A stretch of 64,000 nt of DNA, from NCBI RefSeq assembly GCF_016234775.1, contig NZ_JACRAH010000042.1, forward strand, positions 62,001 to 126,000, written 5' to 3'. A model generated the notes under the pieces. The model made no database searches. It was not told the DNA's origin and saw only the letters and a program-made list of their open reading frames with translations. This document shows, in pieces, positions 30,001 through 37,363 of this stretch. Made by a program: the position numbers and the translations under genes. How positions within the stretch are numbered: position 1 is the stretch's first letter; each line of letters starts with the position of its first letter. The DNA comes from Aquabacterium sp. (GTDB lineage: Bacteria > Pseudomonadota > Gammaproteobacteria > Burkholderiales > Burkholderiaceae_C).

Positions 30001-31492
30001 TGGCGATCACGCCAAGGTGTCTCGCGGTTTGATCAGCCTTGTTCAGGCTGGCTTGAGCGAAGCGACGGGCCTGCAGTCGCTGCCCGCCAAGGGCGTGGCC
30101 GCGCAGATTGCGATGCCTGCACTGGATCTGGATGCCTGGGCGGGGGTGGCGGCCCTGTTCAAATCTGCGGAATCGACGCGTGCTGGCGCGGTGGCGGATG
30201 CGGCCGAAACCTATCTGCCGGACAGCGTCAGCGTCAAGACATCGGCGTTGACGTTCCAGCAACGCACCTTGAAGGATGTGTCCGGTACCTTGGCGCATCC
30301 TTCACCGGGCGTCTGGCGTGTGCAACTGGATGCGCAGCAGGTGGCTGGGCTCATTGAATGGATGCCGGAGAGCGCCCCGGCGACGGGTGGGGGCGCCAAC
30401 AGCCGTGTTGTGGCGCGCCTGTCTCGGCTGTCGGTTCCGGCCGCGGAGGCTCAGGCTCTGGAGGAGCGTGCGGCCGAGCAAATGTTGTCTGCAGACGCTT
30501 CGTCTTCGTCCTTGCCTGCGCTGGATGTGATCATTGATCAACTGGAATGGCGAGGGCTGCCACTGGGGCGCCTGGAGGTGGATGCGGTCAACCGTCAGGT
30601 ACCGGTGGCGGGCGGGGTGCCTGTTCCCGAATGGCGTTTGACGAAACTGCGCATGAGTTCACCTGAGGCGCAATTGAACGCCAGCGGCAACTGGACCGTG
30701 TTGGGTGCACAAAGCGCCGCGCGCCGTCCTGGCGTCAAGCTCAAGCCGCGTTCGGCTTTCAGCTTCACCCTGGACTTGCAAAACAGCGGGGGCCTCTTGA
30801 CCCGACTGGGCTTGCCTCAGACCATCAAGGGGGGCAAGGGCAAACTCACCGGGCAGGTCAGCTGGCTGGGGACGCCCATGGAGCCAGACGCCTTGTCCAT
30901 GACCGGGGATGTCAACGTGCAGATCAGCGAAGGGCAGTTCCTCAAGGTGGACCCCGGTATGGCCAAACTGCTGGGGGTGCTGAGTTTGCAGTCTTTGCCC
31001 CGGCGTTTGACGCTGGACTTCCGCGATGTGTTCCAGCAAGGATTTGCCTTTGACAGCATCGATGGCGACGTGAAGATCGGCCAGGGACTGGCGACCACGC
31101 GCAATCTGCGCATGCGCGGCGTGCAGGCTGTGGTGCTGATGGAGGGGCAGGCCGACCTGGCGCATGAAACGCAGAACCTGCATGTGTATGTGGTGCCCGA
31201 GGTCAACGCAGGCGGTGCGTCGCTGGCTTATGCGGCCATCAACCCGGTCATCGGGCTGGGTACCTTCATTGCGCAAGTGCTGTTGCGCAAGCAGGTGGCT
31301 GACGCGGGTACCCAGGAGTTCCGTGTGACGGGGCCCTGGGCGGATCCTCAGGTCGAGAAGGTGGGCGGCAAGGGTGCGTTGGCGGCGTCTTCTCCGGATG
31401 CAGGAGGCGCATCGCCCAGCGCAGCATCGCCAGCGTTGGCGCCAGCCGCTGCGCCACCTTCCACAGTCACAAAGCCCCGAAAACCTTCTTGA
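27017..31492 (+). CDS. YhdP family protein (AsmA-like/DUF3971)
   Basis: 1491 aa; single N-terminal TM, C-terminal LGVLSLQSLPRRLTLDFRDVFQQGFAFDSIDGDVKI...AYAAINPVIGLGTFIAQVLLRKQV. Confidence 0.87.
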   Translation: MSLPPEPFNQRQAGTRTSQRGVLRASALTLGRVGRRVVLGLSILAGVVLLLAALAWGVLLLQILPRIDSWRFDLAEQATQAIGVPVRIGKVIGRADGIWPTLSLREVQLLDAAGRVALRLPEVTARVSLSTLSPRALADGELRLDQLVIVAPELDVRRDAAGQWHVAGLKIAPSSGAAGGSAATDWVLSQARIQIRQGTIRWTDELMGAPTLALQQLDLTLRNRPGLGRRLHELTVSATPPAEFGQRFNVSASMTQPLWLASGVPVKDGESVPLWQRWELDATRPSQWMTWSGAISAELPFVDVQRLKQHVKLPVDVEGGRGAMQATLSLSKGLPSGLKLDVAMRDVNVRLARGLAPLAFRRLDGQVAVSHEAQSSSLSFQKLTFQLSDGLVWPASSGSLVWRHAPWPEALSDAVWGLTRGGEAQADRLDLNLLAQLADRLPLAPKVRATLADVAPHGVVSQLAWSWEGLLESPQRYKASGRVHGLGWAASAKDSRPGMDQATVSVVADETGGHADLDVKQGWIAFPGVFEEPRIPLQALQAKVSWTISPSRVKGLPAELKVDVSEASFANADVSGQLEGHWRTGSGLSALDGKVVSRFPGLLSLTGRLDRADAAKVWRYLPLAIPKAPRDYVRLALRSGQGEKVSFDVEGDLNEFPFKDDQGGRFRVKVPLRDVSLDYVPQGLMGTQADARQVNWPAFTSMQGLLLFEGQRMQIKDAKGRLGDVGSGTFGLHDVEGLIEDLGHADPHLTIKGQGEGPLNDMVRFLSASPIGRWTDNVLGAAQSNGTAAMRLSLDIPLDHADDTRLRGTVSMLERDGASLRLNPSLPLFAALQGTIGFTETDLNVKAKARVWGHAVDVDGRRASDGTTRFVAQGLMSAEGLRQASEFPFLQKLAQRFSGESPVTVNVTMGRVDAQGKRALPEVLISSNLQGMAANLPAPLNKPASAVWPLRVTHRLEDAQGLSDAIVVDLGNPQALQMTSNAVPWLRVDLRRDTSGDHAKVSRGLISLVQAGLSEATGLQSLPAKGVAAQIAMPALDLDAWAGVAALFKSAESTRAGAVADAAETYLPDSVSVKTSALTFQQRTLKDVSGTLAHPSPGVWRVQLDAQQVAGLIEWMPESAPATGGGANSRVVARLSRLSVPAAEAQALEERAAEQMLSADASSSSLPALDVIIDQLEWRGLPLGRLEVDAVNRQVPVAGGVPVPEWRLTKLRMSSPEAQLNASGNWTVLGAQSAARRPGVKLKPRSAFSFTLDLQNSGGLLTRLGLPQTIKGGKGKLTGQVSWLGTPMEPDALSMTGDVNVQISEGQFLKVDPGMAKLLGVLSLQSLPRRLTLDFRDVFQQGFAFDSIDGDVKIGQGLATTRNLRMRGVQAVVLMEGQADLAHETQNLHVYVVPEVNAGGASLAYAAINPVIGLGTFIAQVLLRKQVADAGTQEFRVTGPWADPQVEKVGGKGALAASSPDAGGASPSAASPALAPAAAPPSTVTKPRKPS

Positions 31493-32165
31493 GCAGGGCG
31501 CTGCCCGTGCCCACCGGGTCCTTGCGGATGCGGCGCTCTTCTTCACCGATCACGAAGTACAGGCCATCCAGCGCCTTCTGGGTAACGTGATCCTGCACGG
31601 TCACCATGTCACCCTGAACCAGGCCCAGTTTGCTGGCCTTGCCCGCCAGATCGTTGTACTGCCTGGTGATGGACAGCTTCTCCAGTGACTTGCTGACCAC
31701 CGGCATGAACTTCTGGCTCAGTGGCGCGCGTGTCTTGCTGGTGAAATACTCGGTGACAGCGTTGTCGCCACCTTGCACAATGCGCTGCGCGTCTTGAACG
31801 CTCATGCTCTTGATGGCCTGGATCAGCAGCGGCTGGGCCAGGGCGACGGCGCTTTCGGCGGCATGGTTCATGGACGTGATGAGCTCGTCAAGCTGGGCGC
31901 CACGCCCGACCGTGCGCAGAATGGGGGCCGCTTTTTCGAGCACGTCCGGCAGGCCGATACGCACCTTGTCATTGGCGAGAAAACCATCGGCCGCACCAAG
32001 CTGCTTGACGGCCACCTGGGCGCCTCGCTCCAGTGCGGCACGCAAGGCGGCGCTGGCGTCTGCCTGGTTGAAAAGGGCGGCCCACCCTGTAGCAGGCAGG
32101 GCTTCCAGTGTGATCAGCCCGATACAGGTGGCCCAGGACGACGACAATACGGTGCGACGATTCAT
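31467..32165 (-). CDS. DUF4197 family protein
   Basis: ASAALRAALERGAQVAVKQLGAADGFLANDKVRIGLPDVLEKAAPIL...DGLYFVIGEEERRIRKDPVGTGSALLKKVFGAL. Confidence 0.85.
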   Translation of the reverse strand: MNRRTVLSSSWATCIGLITLEALPATGWAALFNQADASAALRAALERGAQVAVKQLGAADGFLANDKVRIGLPDVLEKAAPILRTVGRGAQLDELITSMNHAAESAVALAQPLLIQAIKSMSVQDAQRIVQGGDNAVTEYFTSKTRAPLSQKFMPVVSKSLEKLSITRQYNDLAGKASKLGLVQGDMVTVQDHVTQKALDGLYFVIGEEERRIRKDPVGTGSALLKKVFGAL

Positions 32166-32199
32166 TTTCTATCCTCAGATCTTTCCCGTGGTGACCAAG

Positions 32200-32694
32200 A
32201 TGCGCTTGATCCGCCGAATGCTGACACTTTTGCTGCCCATCTTGCTGGCAGCCTGCTTCTCTGGCGCGCAACAGGCCGCGCCCAATTTGACGTTTACCCA
32301 GCTTGATGGCAGCCAACACACCTTCTCCGAGCTCAAAGGCAAGGTGATGCTGGTCAACTTCTGGGCCACGAGTTGCAGCACCTGTGTCAAGGAGATGCCG
32401 CAGATCGTGGCCACGTACCAGAAGTTCAGGGGCCAGGGCCTGGAAACACTCGCCATTGCCATGGAGTATGACCCGCCTGCGTATGTGATGCAGTTTGCGC
32501 AGACACGTCAGTTGCCTTTTCGTGTGGCCATTGACCATTCTGGCGATCTGGCAAAGGGCTTTGGCGAGGTTCAGTTGACGCCCACCACGTTGGTGGTCAA
32601 CAAGAAGGGCATCATCGTCAAACGCTATGTGGGCGAGCCCGATTTTGCAGCCTTGCATGCCCTGCTGGCTCAATTGCTGGCAGAAGCCGGCTGA
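32200..32694 (+). CDS. TlpA-like redoxin (thioredoxin-fold lipoprotein)
   Basis: MRLIRRMLTLLLPILLAACFSG...LKGKVMLVNFWATSCSTCVKEMPQIVATYQKFRGQGLETLAIAM; lipobox and CxxC (CSTC). Confidence 0.85.
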   Translation: MRLIRRMLTLLLPILLAACFSGAQQAAPNLTFTQLDGSQHTFSELKGKVMLVNFWATSCSTCVKEMPQIVATYQKFRGQGLETLAIAMEYDPPAYVMQFAQTRQLPFRVAIDHSGDLAKGFGEVQLTPTTLVVNKKGIIVKRYVGEPDFAALHALLAQLLAEAG

Positions 32695-32739
32695 GCGGGC
32701 GCCATCTGCCCCATCGGGGGCCGGCGTGCGCCGATATGG

Positions 32740-33966
32740 CTACATCACGCGAGACAGTTCGTACACGAGGGCTGAGGGCAGCGCATTGCCGAGGCCTTCG
32801 CACCCAACTCGGGCCATGCCGGTGGCGCTGATGGTGGAGATGTCGAAGGTTCGGCCTTCTCTGGCCAGTTCGATGAACACGAACTCGGGCACCTCCTCGC
32901 GGATGCCACTGATCAGCTGATCGAAAGCCTTTGCGCGCAGTTCGCTCTCGAACACGATGGCGTGCGGCAAACCTTCGCGGCAGAACTCGGCTGCTTCGCG
33001 CACCGAGCCAACAAAGTCCAGCACCAGCCCCATGGATTTGAGCGCTTCACCGATCTGCAAGCGCAAGTCACGGCGTGAGGCGATCACCAGCACATGGCTG
33101 CCGGCCAGGGGTTTGGAGTTGACCGAGTCGGCAAAGCCGTGTGAGTCCGCGTGTGTGTCATCCCGCTGGCCCATGGGCGCGATGGTGTCTGGAAATTCAA
33201 GATGCAATTGAATGCGAGACGGGTCGATCTGGCGATCAAACACCAGGCCCAGTGTGCGTGCGGTCTGCTCCAGCAGGTGCCAGTGCATCTTGTTGATGCG
33301 CGCCTGGAGCGCCTCACCTGAGGGGGCGGGCTCGTCAGGTGGGTGATGCTGGAAGGCACAAGTCAGTTGTGCGCGTGCCGGCCATTGGCGCATCGCCAGG
33401 CGCAACTCCACCGTCCCGTGGGCGCAGTCCAGCAGCCAGTCCACCAGTGCGTTGAGCAGGCCAAACAGCATGGACGCATCGGCCTGAATCTCGATAGGCA
33501 GCAGCGATTGTTTGAGTTGGAGGCCTTGGGCGTGCATCTCACGGGCGCGGTATGCCAGCACACTTTGAATCGTGTTGGTGAGGTGCACGCGCTCCTGGGA
33601 TTGGCGGATGCGACCTGACGCCAGTCGGGCAATCTGCTGGCACCAGATGCCCGTCTGGCGGGCACGGTCGATCTCATCGCGCAGGGCGCGCAGGCCAGCG
33701 CGGTCAATGCGCCCGGTGGTGGTCAAAGTGGTGACGCGCTCCAGGGCGGCGGTCAGGGGTTCTGCCAGTTCGCGCCCCACCTGCCCCAGGCGTTCATGCC
33801 AGCACGCGAGTTCTTCGTCGCCTTGGTCACCTTCCGCGCCAGTGAGCAGTTCAGGCGGCGCATTGAAAGGGGGGGCGGGTACGGCGTTCATGGACTGGTG
33901 TTTTTGGTACTCTGACCAGTCTTGTCGCTGTCCGGAAGTCTTGTCCATCCCACGCATGGGTGACAA
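32740..33966 (-). CDS. Sensor/receiver-like protein with degenerate response-regulator domain
   Basis: 408 aa; N-terminal helical kinase-like region, C-terminal HVLVIASRRDLRLQIGEALKSMGLVLDFVGSVREAAEFCREGLPHAIVFESELRA resembling REC. Confidence 0.6.
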   Translation of the reverse strand: MSPMRGMDKTSGQRQDWSEYQKHQSMNAVPAPPFNAPPELLTGAEGDQGDEELACWHERLGQVGRELAEPLTAALERVTTLTTTGRIDRAGLRALRDEIDRARQTGIWCQQIARLASGRIRQSQERVHLTNTIQSVLAYRAREMHAQGLQLKQSLLPIEIQADASMLFGLLNALVDWLLDCAHGTVELRLAMRQWPARAQLTCAFQHHPPDEPAPSGEALQARINKMHWHLLEQTARTLGLVFDRQIDPSRIQLHLEFPDTIAPMGQRDDTHADSHGFADSVNSKPLAGSHVLVIASRRDLRLQIGEALKSMGLVLDFVGSVREAAEFCREGLPHAIVFESELRAKAFDQLISGIREEVPEFVFIELAREGRTFDISTISATGMARVGCEGLGNALPSALVYELSRVM

Positions 33967-33991
33967 AGGCGCTCCTTTGCATAATGAGCAA

Positions 33992-34630
33992 ATGATCAGG
34001 TTTTCTTCAGGTTTTCGCGTTGTGGCCAGGCTTCAACTGGCTGTTGGGTTGACGTGCGCCTTGCTGGCGTCGGCGTGTTCACCCGCCTTGAACTGGCGTG
34101 AGGTGCGGCCGGAGGCTGCCGATGGCCTGGTGGCGCAGTTCCCGTGCAAGCCCGATAGGCATGCTCGCGAGCTGGCCTGGCCTGGCATGACCACGCCCGT
34201 GACCATGCGAATGTTGTCCTGTCAGACTGAAGAGGGGACGTGGGCGATCAGCTATGTGACCTTGCCGGATGCGGGGATGGTGCCCTCTGCCTTGCTGGAG
34301 TGGCGCGCGATGATGCGACGCAACCTGGGCCTTGCCTCGCAGATGGCTGATCAGGGCGCGAGTCAGGGGCGTGGCATGTTGGAAAGCGATCTGGGGCCGA
34401 TTCAGGTCCCGCACATGACGCCGATGCCTCAGGCGCGTGGCTGGCGATTTCAGGCTCAACGGCCAGATGGACTGGGCAGGCCCCTGGATATGGACATTCG
34501 GACGTGGCATTTTTCCCACGGAATGACGGTGTTTCAGGCATCGGTGTGGCGGCCGGCCGTGGTGGTCAAGGCCCAAACAAGTGAAGATGTGGCGGAAGCA
34601 TTTTTCCGCGGTCTCCAATTTCCCGGCTGA
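33992..34630 (+). CDS. Hypothetical lipoprotein
   Basis: MIRFSSGFRVVARLQLAVGLTCALLASACSPALNW; internal ATG of the 33572-34630 ORF. Confidence 0.7.
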   Translation: MIRFSSGFRVVARLQLAVGLTCALLASACSPALNWREVRPEAADGLVAQFPCKPDRHARELAWPGMTTPVTMRMLSCQTEEGTWAISYVTLPDAGMVPSALLEWRAMMRRNLGLASQMADQGASQGRGMLESDLGPIQVPHMTPMPQARGWRFQAQRPDGLGRPLDMDIRTWHFSHGMTVFQASVWRPAVVVKAQTSEDVAEAFFRGLQFPG

Positions 34631-34651
34631 GTTGCCGATAATCCAAGCTGT

Positions 34652-35113
34652 ATGGCCGGCCTTTTCATCATTGCGCACGCACCACTGGCTTCAGCTCTGA
34701 AGTTGGCGGCGCAGCATTGCTTCCCGGAAGCGGCTGAAGGCTTGCAGGCACTGGATGTCCCGCCCAATTTGCCGCCCGACGAGGTTGAAGCGCAAGCGCG
34801 CTTGCTGCTGGCGCGTGTCGTGGAAGGCGATGCACGCGGAGAGGCCCTGGTTCTGACCGATGTTTTTGGCGCGACCCCCTGCAATTGCGTGCAGCGCCTG
34901 GCAGACGGCGTGCACGTCAAGGTGGTCACCGGGGCGAATGTCCCGATGCTGTGGCGTGCGTTGAACTATGCGGGCGAACCCCTGGAGACCCTGATCACCC
35001 GTGCCGTGGCAGGTGGGACGCAGGGGGTCATGCAGATAGCCACCAGCCGCCCCCACAATCAGGTCAGTCAACCTACTTCACATGATCAAGACCACCGTCA
35101 CCATCAGCAATAA
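34652..35113 (+). CDS. PTS EIIA component, mannose family
   Basis: MAGLFIIAHAPLASALKLAA...GEALVLTDVFGATPCNCVQRLADGVHVKVVTGANVPMLWRAL. Confidence 0.85.
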   Translation: MAGLFIIAHAPLASALKLAAQHCFPEAAEGLQALDVPPNLPPDEVEAQARLLLARVVEGDARGEALVLTDVFGATPCNCVQRLADGVHVKVVTGANVPMLWRALNYAGEPLETLITRAVAGGTQGVMQIATSRPHNQVSQPTSHDQDHRHHQQ

Positions 35114-35351
35114 GCTCGGCCTGCACGCGCGTGCGTCGGCCAAATTGACCAAGCTGGCCAGCAGTTTTCCCTGCGAGGTGCACATGAGCCGCAATGACCG
35201 GCGCGTGAACGCCAAGAGCATCATGGGGGTGATGATGCTGGCCGCCGGCCTGGGTTCCACCGTTGAACTGGAGTGCGACGGTGCGCGGGAAGAAGATGCC
35301 TCCAAGGCCCTGGTGGCACTCATCAACGACAAGTTCGGTGAGGGCGAGTAA
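35082..35351 (+). CDS. ptsH: HPr family phosphocarrier protein
   Basis: 89 aa; TISNKLGLHARASAKLTKLASSFPCEVHMSRNDRRVNAKSIMGVMMLAAGLGSTVELECDG. Confidence 0.95.
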   Translation: MIKTTVTISNKLGLHARASAKLTKLASSFPCEVHMSRNDRRVNAKSIMGVMMLAAGLGSTVELECDGAREEDASKALVALINDKFGEGE

Positions 35352-35459
35352 ACCCTGACGAAACGCCCCCTTCATTCAGGCGGGGGTTTGCCGAAGTTCA
35401 CAGGGCGTGTGACATTTTGTGTCGCTAGTACGATACAGCCCTGAGCCGTTTCGGTGCAA

Positions 35460-35527
35460 GGCAGGGCAAAGTAGGTGTCCCCATTCGGGACAGTGGGTCA
35501 AATCCCACCCGGACATATCCGCCTGTC
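35460..35527 (+). ncRNA. Candidate structured 5' leader (four-helix junction) upstream of the 35553 CDS
   Basis: Hand-folded: GGCAGG(35460-65)/CCTGTC(35522-27); TGTCCC(35476-81)/GGGACA(35487-92); GTGGG(35493-97)/CCCAC(35504-08); CGGA(35510-13)/TCCG(35518-21). Confidence 0.5.
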
Positions 35528-35552
35528 AGTTTGAAAGTATCAAGGAGTCGTG

Positions 35553-36638
35553 ATGGCCCGCCACAGCAATCGTTCTGTTTCTGCTTCCTCCTTCATGAAG
35601 GTGTCCACGTTGGTGCTGGCGTTGGCTGGTGCCTCGCAGGCCTTGGCGGCAGAAAACGGGCTGCAACGCTACTCGCCTGGTGTGGGGGGCAGCGACATGA
35701 CGACGCCTTTGGTGCCGGGTTGGTACGTGCAGATGCCGATGGTGGCGTATCACGCCAGCAAGATCAAAGGCGACGATGGCAAGCAGGCTACGTCAGTCGT
35801 TCCGAATCCGCTGACTGGCCAGCCACTGCCATTCCGGGCGACAGCGTCAGCCAAGGTGGACAGTGAAGCACTCTTGCCGCGTGTGACCTATCTGGACACC
35901 GCTCGGTTCTTGGGCGCGAACGTGGGGTTCACGGTCATGTTGCCGCTGGTGCATCGCAAGGGCACTTTTGGGCTGGTCGCCCCTGCTGGTATTGGATCGA
36001 GTTTGGTTCCATCAGGTGGTGGCGTGACGTGGGATCAGGCGCTGGCGAGCAAGGCCGCCACGCAAAATGGCAGCGAAGTTGGCATCGGCGATCTGGAGTT
36101 TTCGCCTTTGCTGCACTGGGAGATCGGTGATCACCAGGCAGTGACCCTGGCGCCCACCATCGTGCTGCCTACGGGTGACTACAACGTCGCTCAGCGAGTC
36201 AATCCAGGTTTTGGCAACTTCGTGACCTTCCGCCCCTCCGTGCAATACGCATTCATCGGGGATGGTTGGGACGTGGGTGTTCGTGGCGTGTTGTCATTCA
36301 ACACCCGCAACAAGGACAACGGTTACTACTCCGGCAACATGTTCAATCTGGACTGGCAACTCATGAAGTTCGTCAGCGATGACGTGCGTGTGGGTCTTCA
36401 AGGCTACTTCGTGCGCCAGTTCACCAAGGACACGCAAGATCTGACCGGCCTGTCGCCGACCTTGGCCAAGGAAATCATCAACGGCAACAAGGCCAGCGTG
36501 AATGCCGCCGGCCCTGCCATTGGCTGGTTGAAGAACGGTGGCGAAATGCTGCTGGAAGGCAAGTTCCTCAAGGAATTCGATGCCCGCAACCGTACGGAAG
36601 GCCAGGCCTTCTGGTTGACGGTGTCCAAGCCCCTTTAA
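35553..36638 (+). CDS. Outer-membrane transporter-like protein (Phenol_MetA_deg/SphA-like)
   Basis: Signal peptide then GLQRYSPGVGGSDMTTPLVPGWYVQMPMVAYHASKI...VTLAPTIVLPTGDYN; SD aaggag 5' of start. Confidence 0.65.
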   Translation: MARHSNRSVSASSFMKVSTLVLALAGASQALAAENGLQRYSPGVGGSDMTTPLVPGWYVQMPMVAYHASKIKGDDGKQATSVVPNPLTGQPLPFRATASAKVDSEALLPRVTYLDTARFLGANVGFTVMLPLVHRKGTFGLVAPAGIGSSLVPSGGGVTWDQALASKAATQNGSEVGIGDLEFSPLLHWEIGDHQAVTLAPTIVLPTGDYNVAQRVNPGFGNFVTFRPSVQYAFIGDGWDVGVRGVLSFNTRNKDNGYYSGNMFNLDWQLMKFVSDDVRVGLQGYFVRQFTKDTQDLTGLSPTLAKEIINGNKASVNAAGPAIGWLKNGGEMLLEGKFLKEFDARNRTEGQAFWLTVSKPL

Positions 36639-36664
36639 TCACCCTTACTCGGGTTGGAGGCTTC

Positions 36665-37339
36665 ATGTCAGACAACTTGAATCAGAACGAGCCTGTTGAC
36701 AAGCTGCGTCGCCAATTGCTGGCTGGCGCAGCAGCATCTACCTTGCTGCCTTGGGCTGCACCCGCGAATGCGGCTGTGGAACTGGAAGGGGTGGAGCTGG
36801 CTGAAACCGTCACGGCATACGGCCACAAGCTGGTGCTAAACGGCGCTGCTGTGCGCAAGCGTGGTTATTTCAAGGCCGATGTGACGGCCTTGTACTTGCC
36901 AGAAAAGCGCACCACGCCGGAGGCCATCTACAAGCTCGACGGTGTTCGCCGTATCCAGTTGAACATCCTGCGCGAGTTCACCTCGTCGACCATCACCCGC
37001 ATCTTCCTGTCCGACTTCAAGCAGTCGGCCACGGAAGATGAGTTCAAGAAGCTGATCGGGCCTATTGGTCAGATTGGTGCGGCGTACTCGAACGTCAAGC
37101 GCGTTTCCAAGGGCGACGTGGTCAATCTGGATTGGGTCCCCGGGACTGGCTGGATGGCCACGCACAACGGCAAAGCCTTGACGGGTGATGGCGGCACCGT
37201 CATGTCCATCAAGGATGAGCTGGCCTATCAGATCTACATGCGCATGTACATTGGCCAGGCTGCGCCTGACGATTTGCGCAACGGCTTGCTCGGCTTGACC
37301 AGATTGCCCAAGGCTGGCAGCAGAGACGCTGACAACTGA
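36665..37339 (+). CDS. Chalcone isomerase family protein (exported)
   Basis: VELAETVTAYGHKLVLNGAAVRKRGYFKADVTALYLPEK...LNILREFTSSTITRIFLSDF. Confidence 0.8.
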   Translation: MSDNLNQNEPVDKLRRQLLAGAAASTLLPWAAPANAAVELEGVELAETVTAYGHKLVLNGAAVRKRGYFKADVTALYLPEKRTTPEAIYKLDGVRRIQLNILREFTSSTITRIFLSDFKQSATEDEFKKLIGPIGQIGAAYSNVKRVSKGDVVNLDWVPGTGWMATHNGKALTGDGGTVMSIKDELAYQIYMRMYIGQAAPDDLRNGLLGLTRLPKAGSRDADN

Positions 37340-37363
37340 CCGACCGCATGCTCCTGACGCAGG

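Noticed and set aside
35361-35393. Terminator after ptsH (cgcccccttcattcaggcgggggttt)
   Set aside because: C5/G5 pairing is possible but the stem is imperfect and the T-run short; not reported as a feature
35493-35508. tRNA T-arm-like GTGGGTCAAATCCCAC
   Set aside because: Loop is one base short of a T-loop and no acceptor/anticodon arms fit; better explained as one hairpin of the 5' UTR structure
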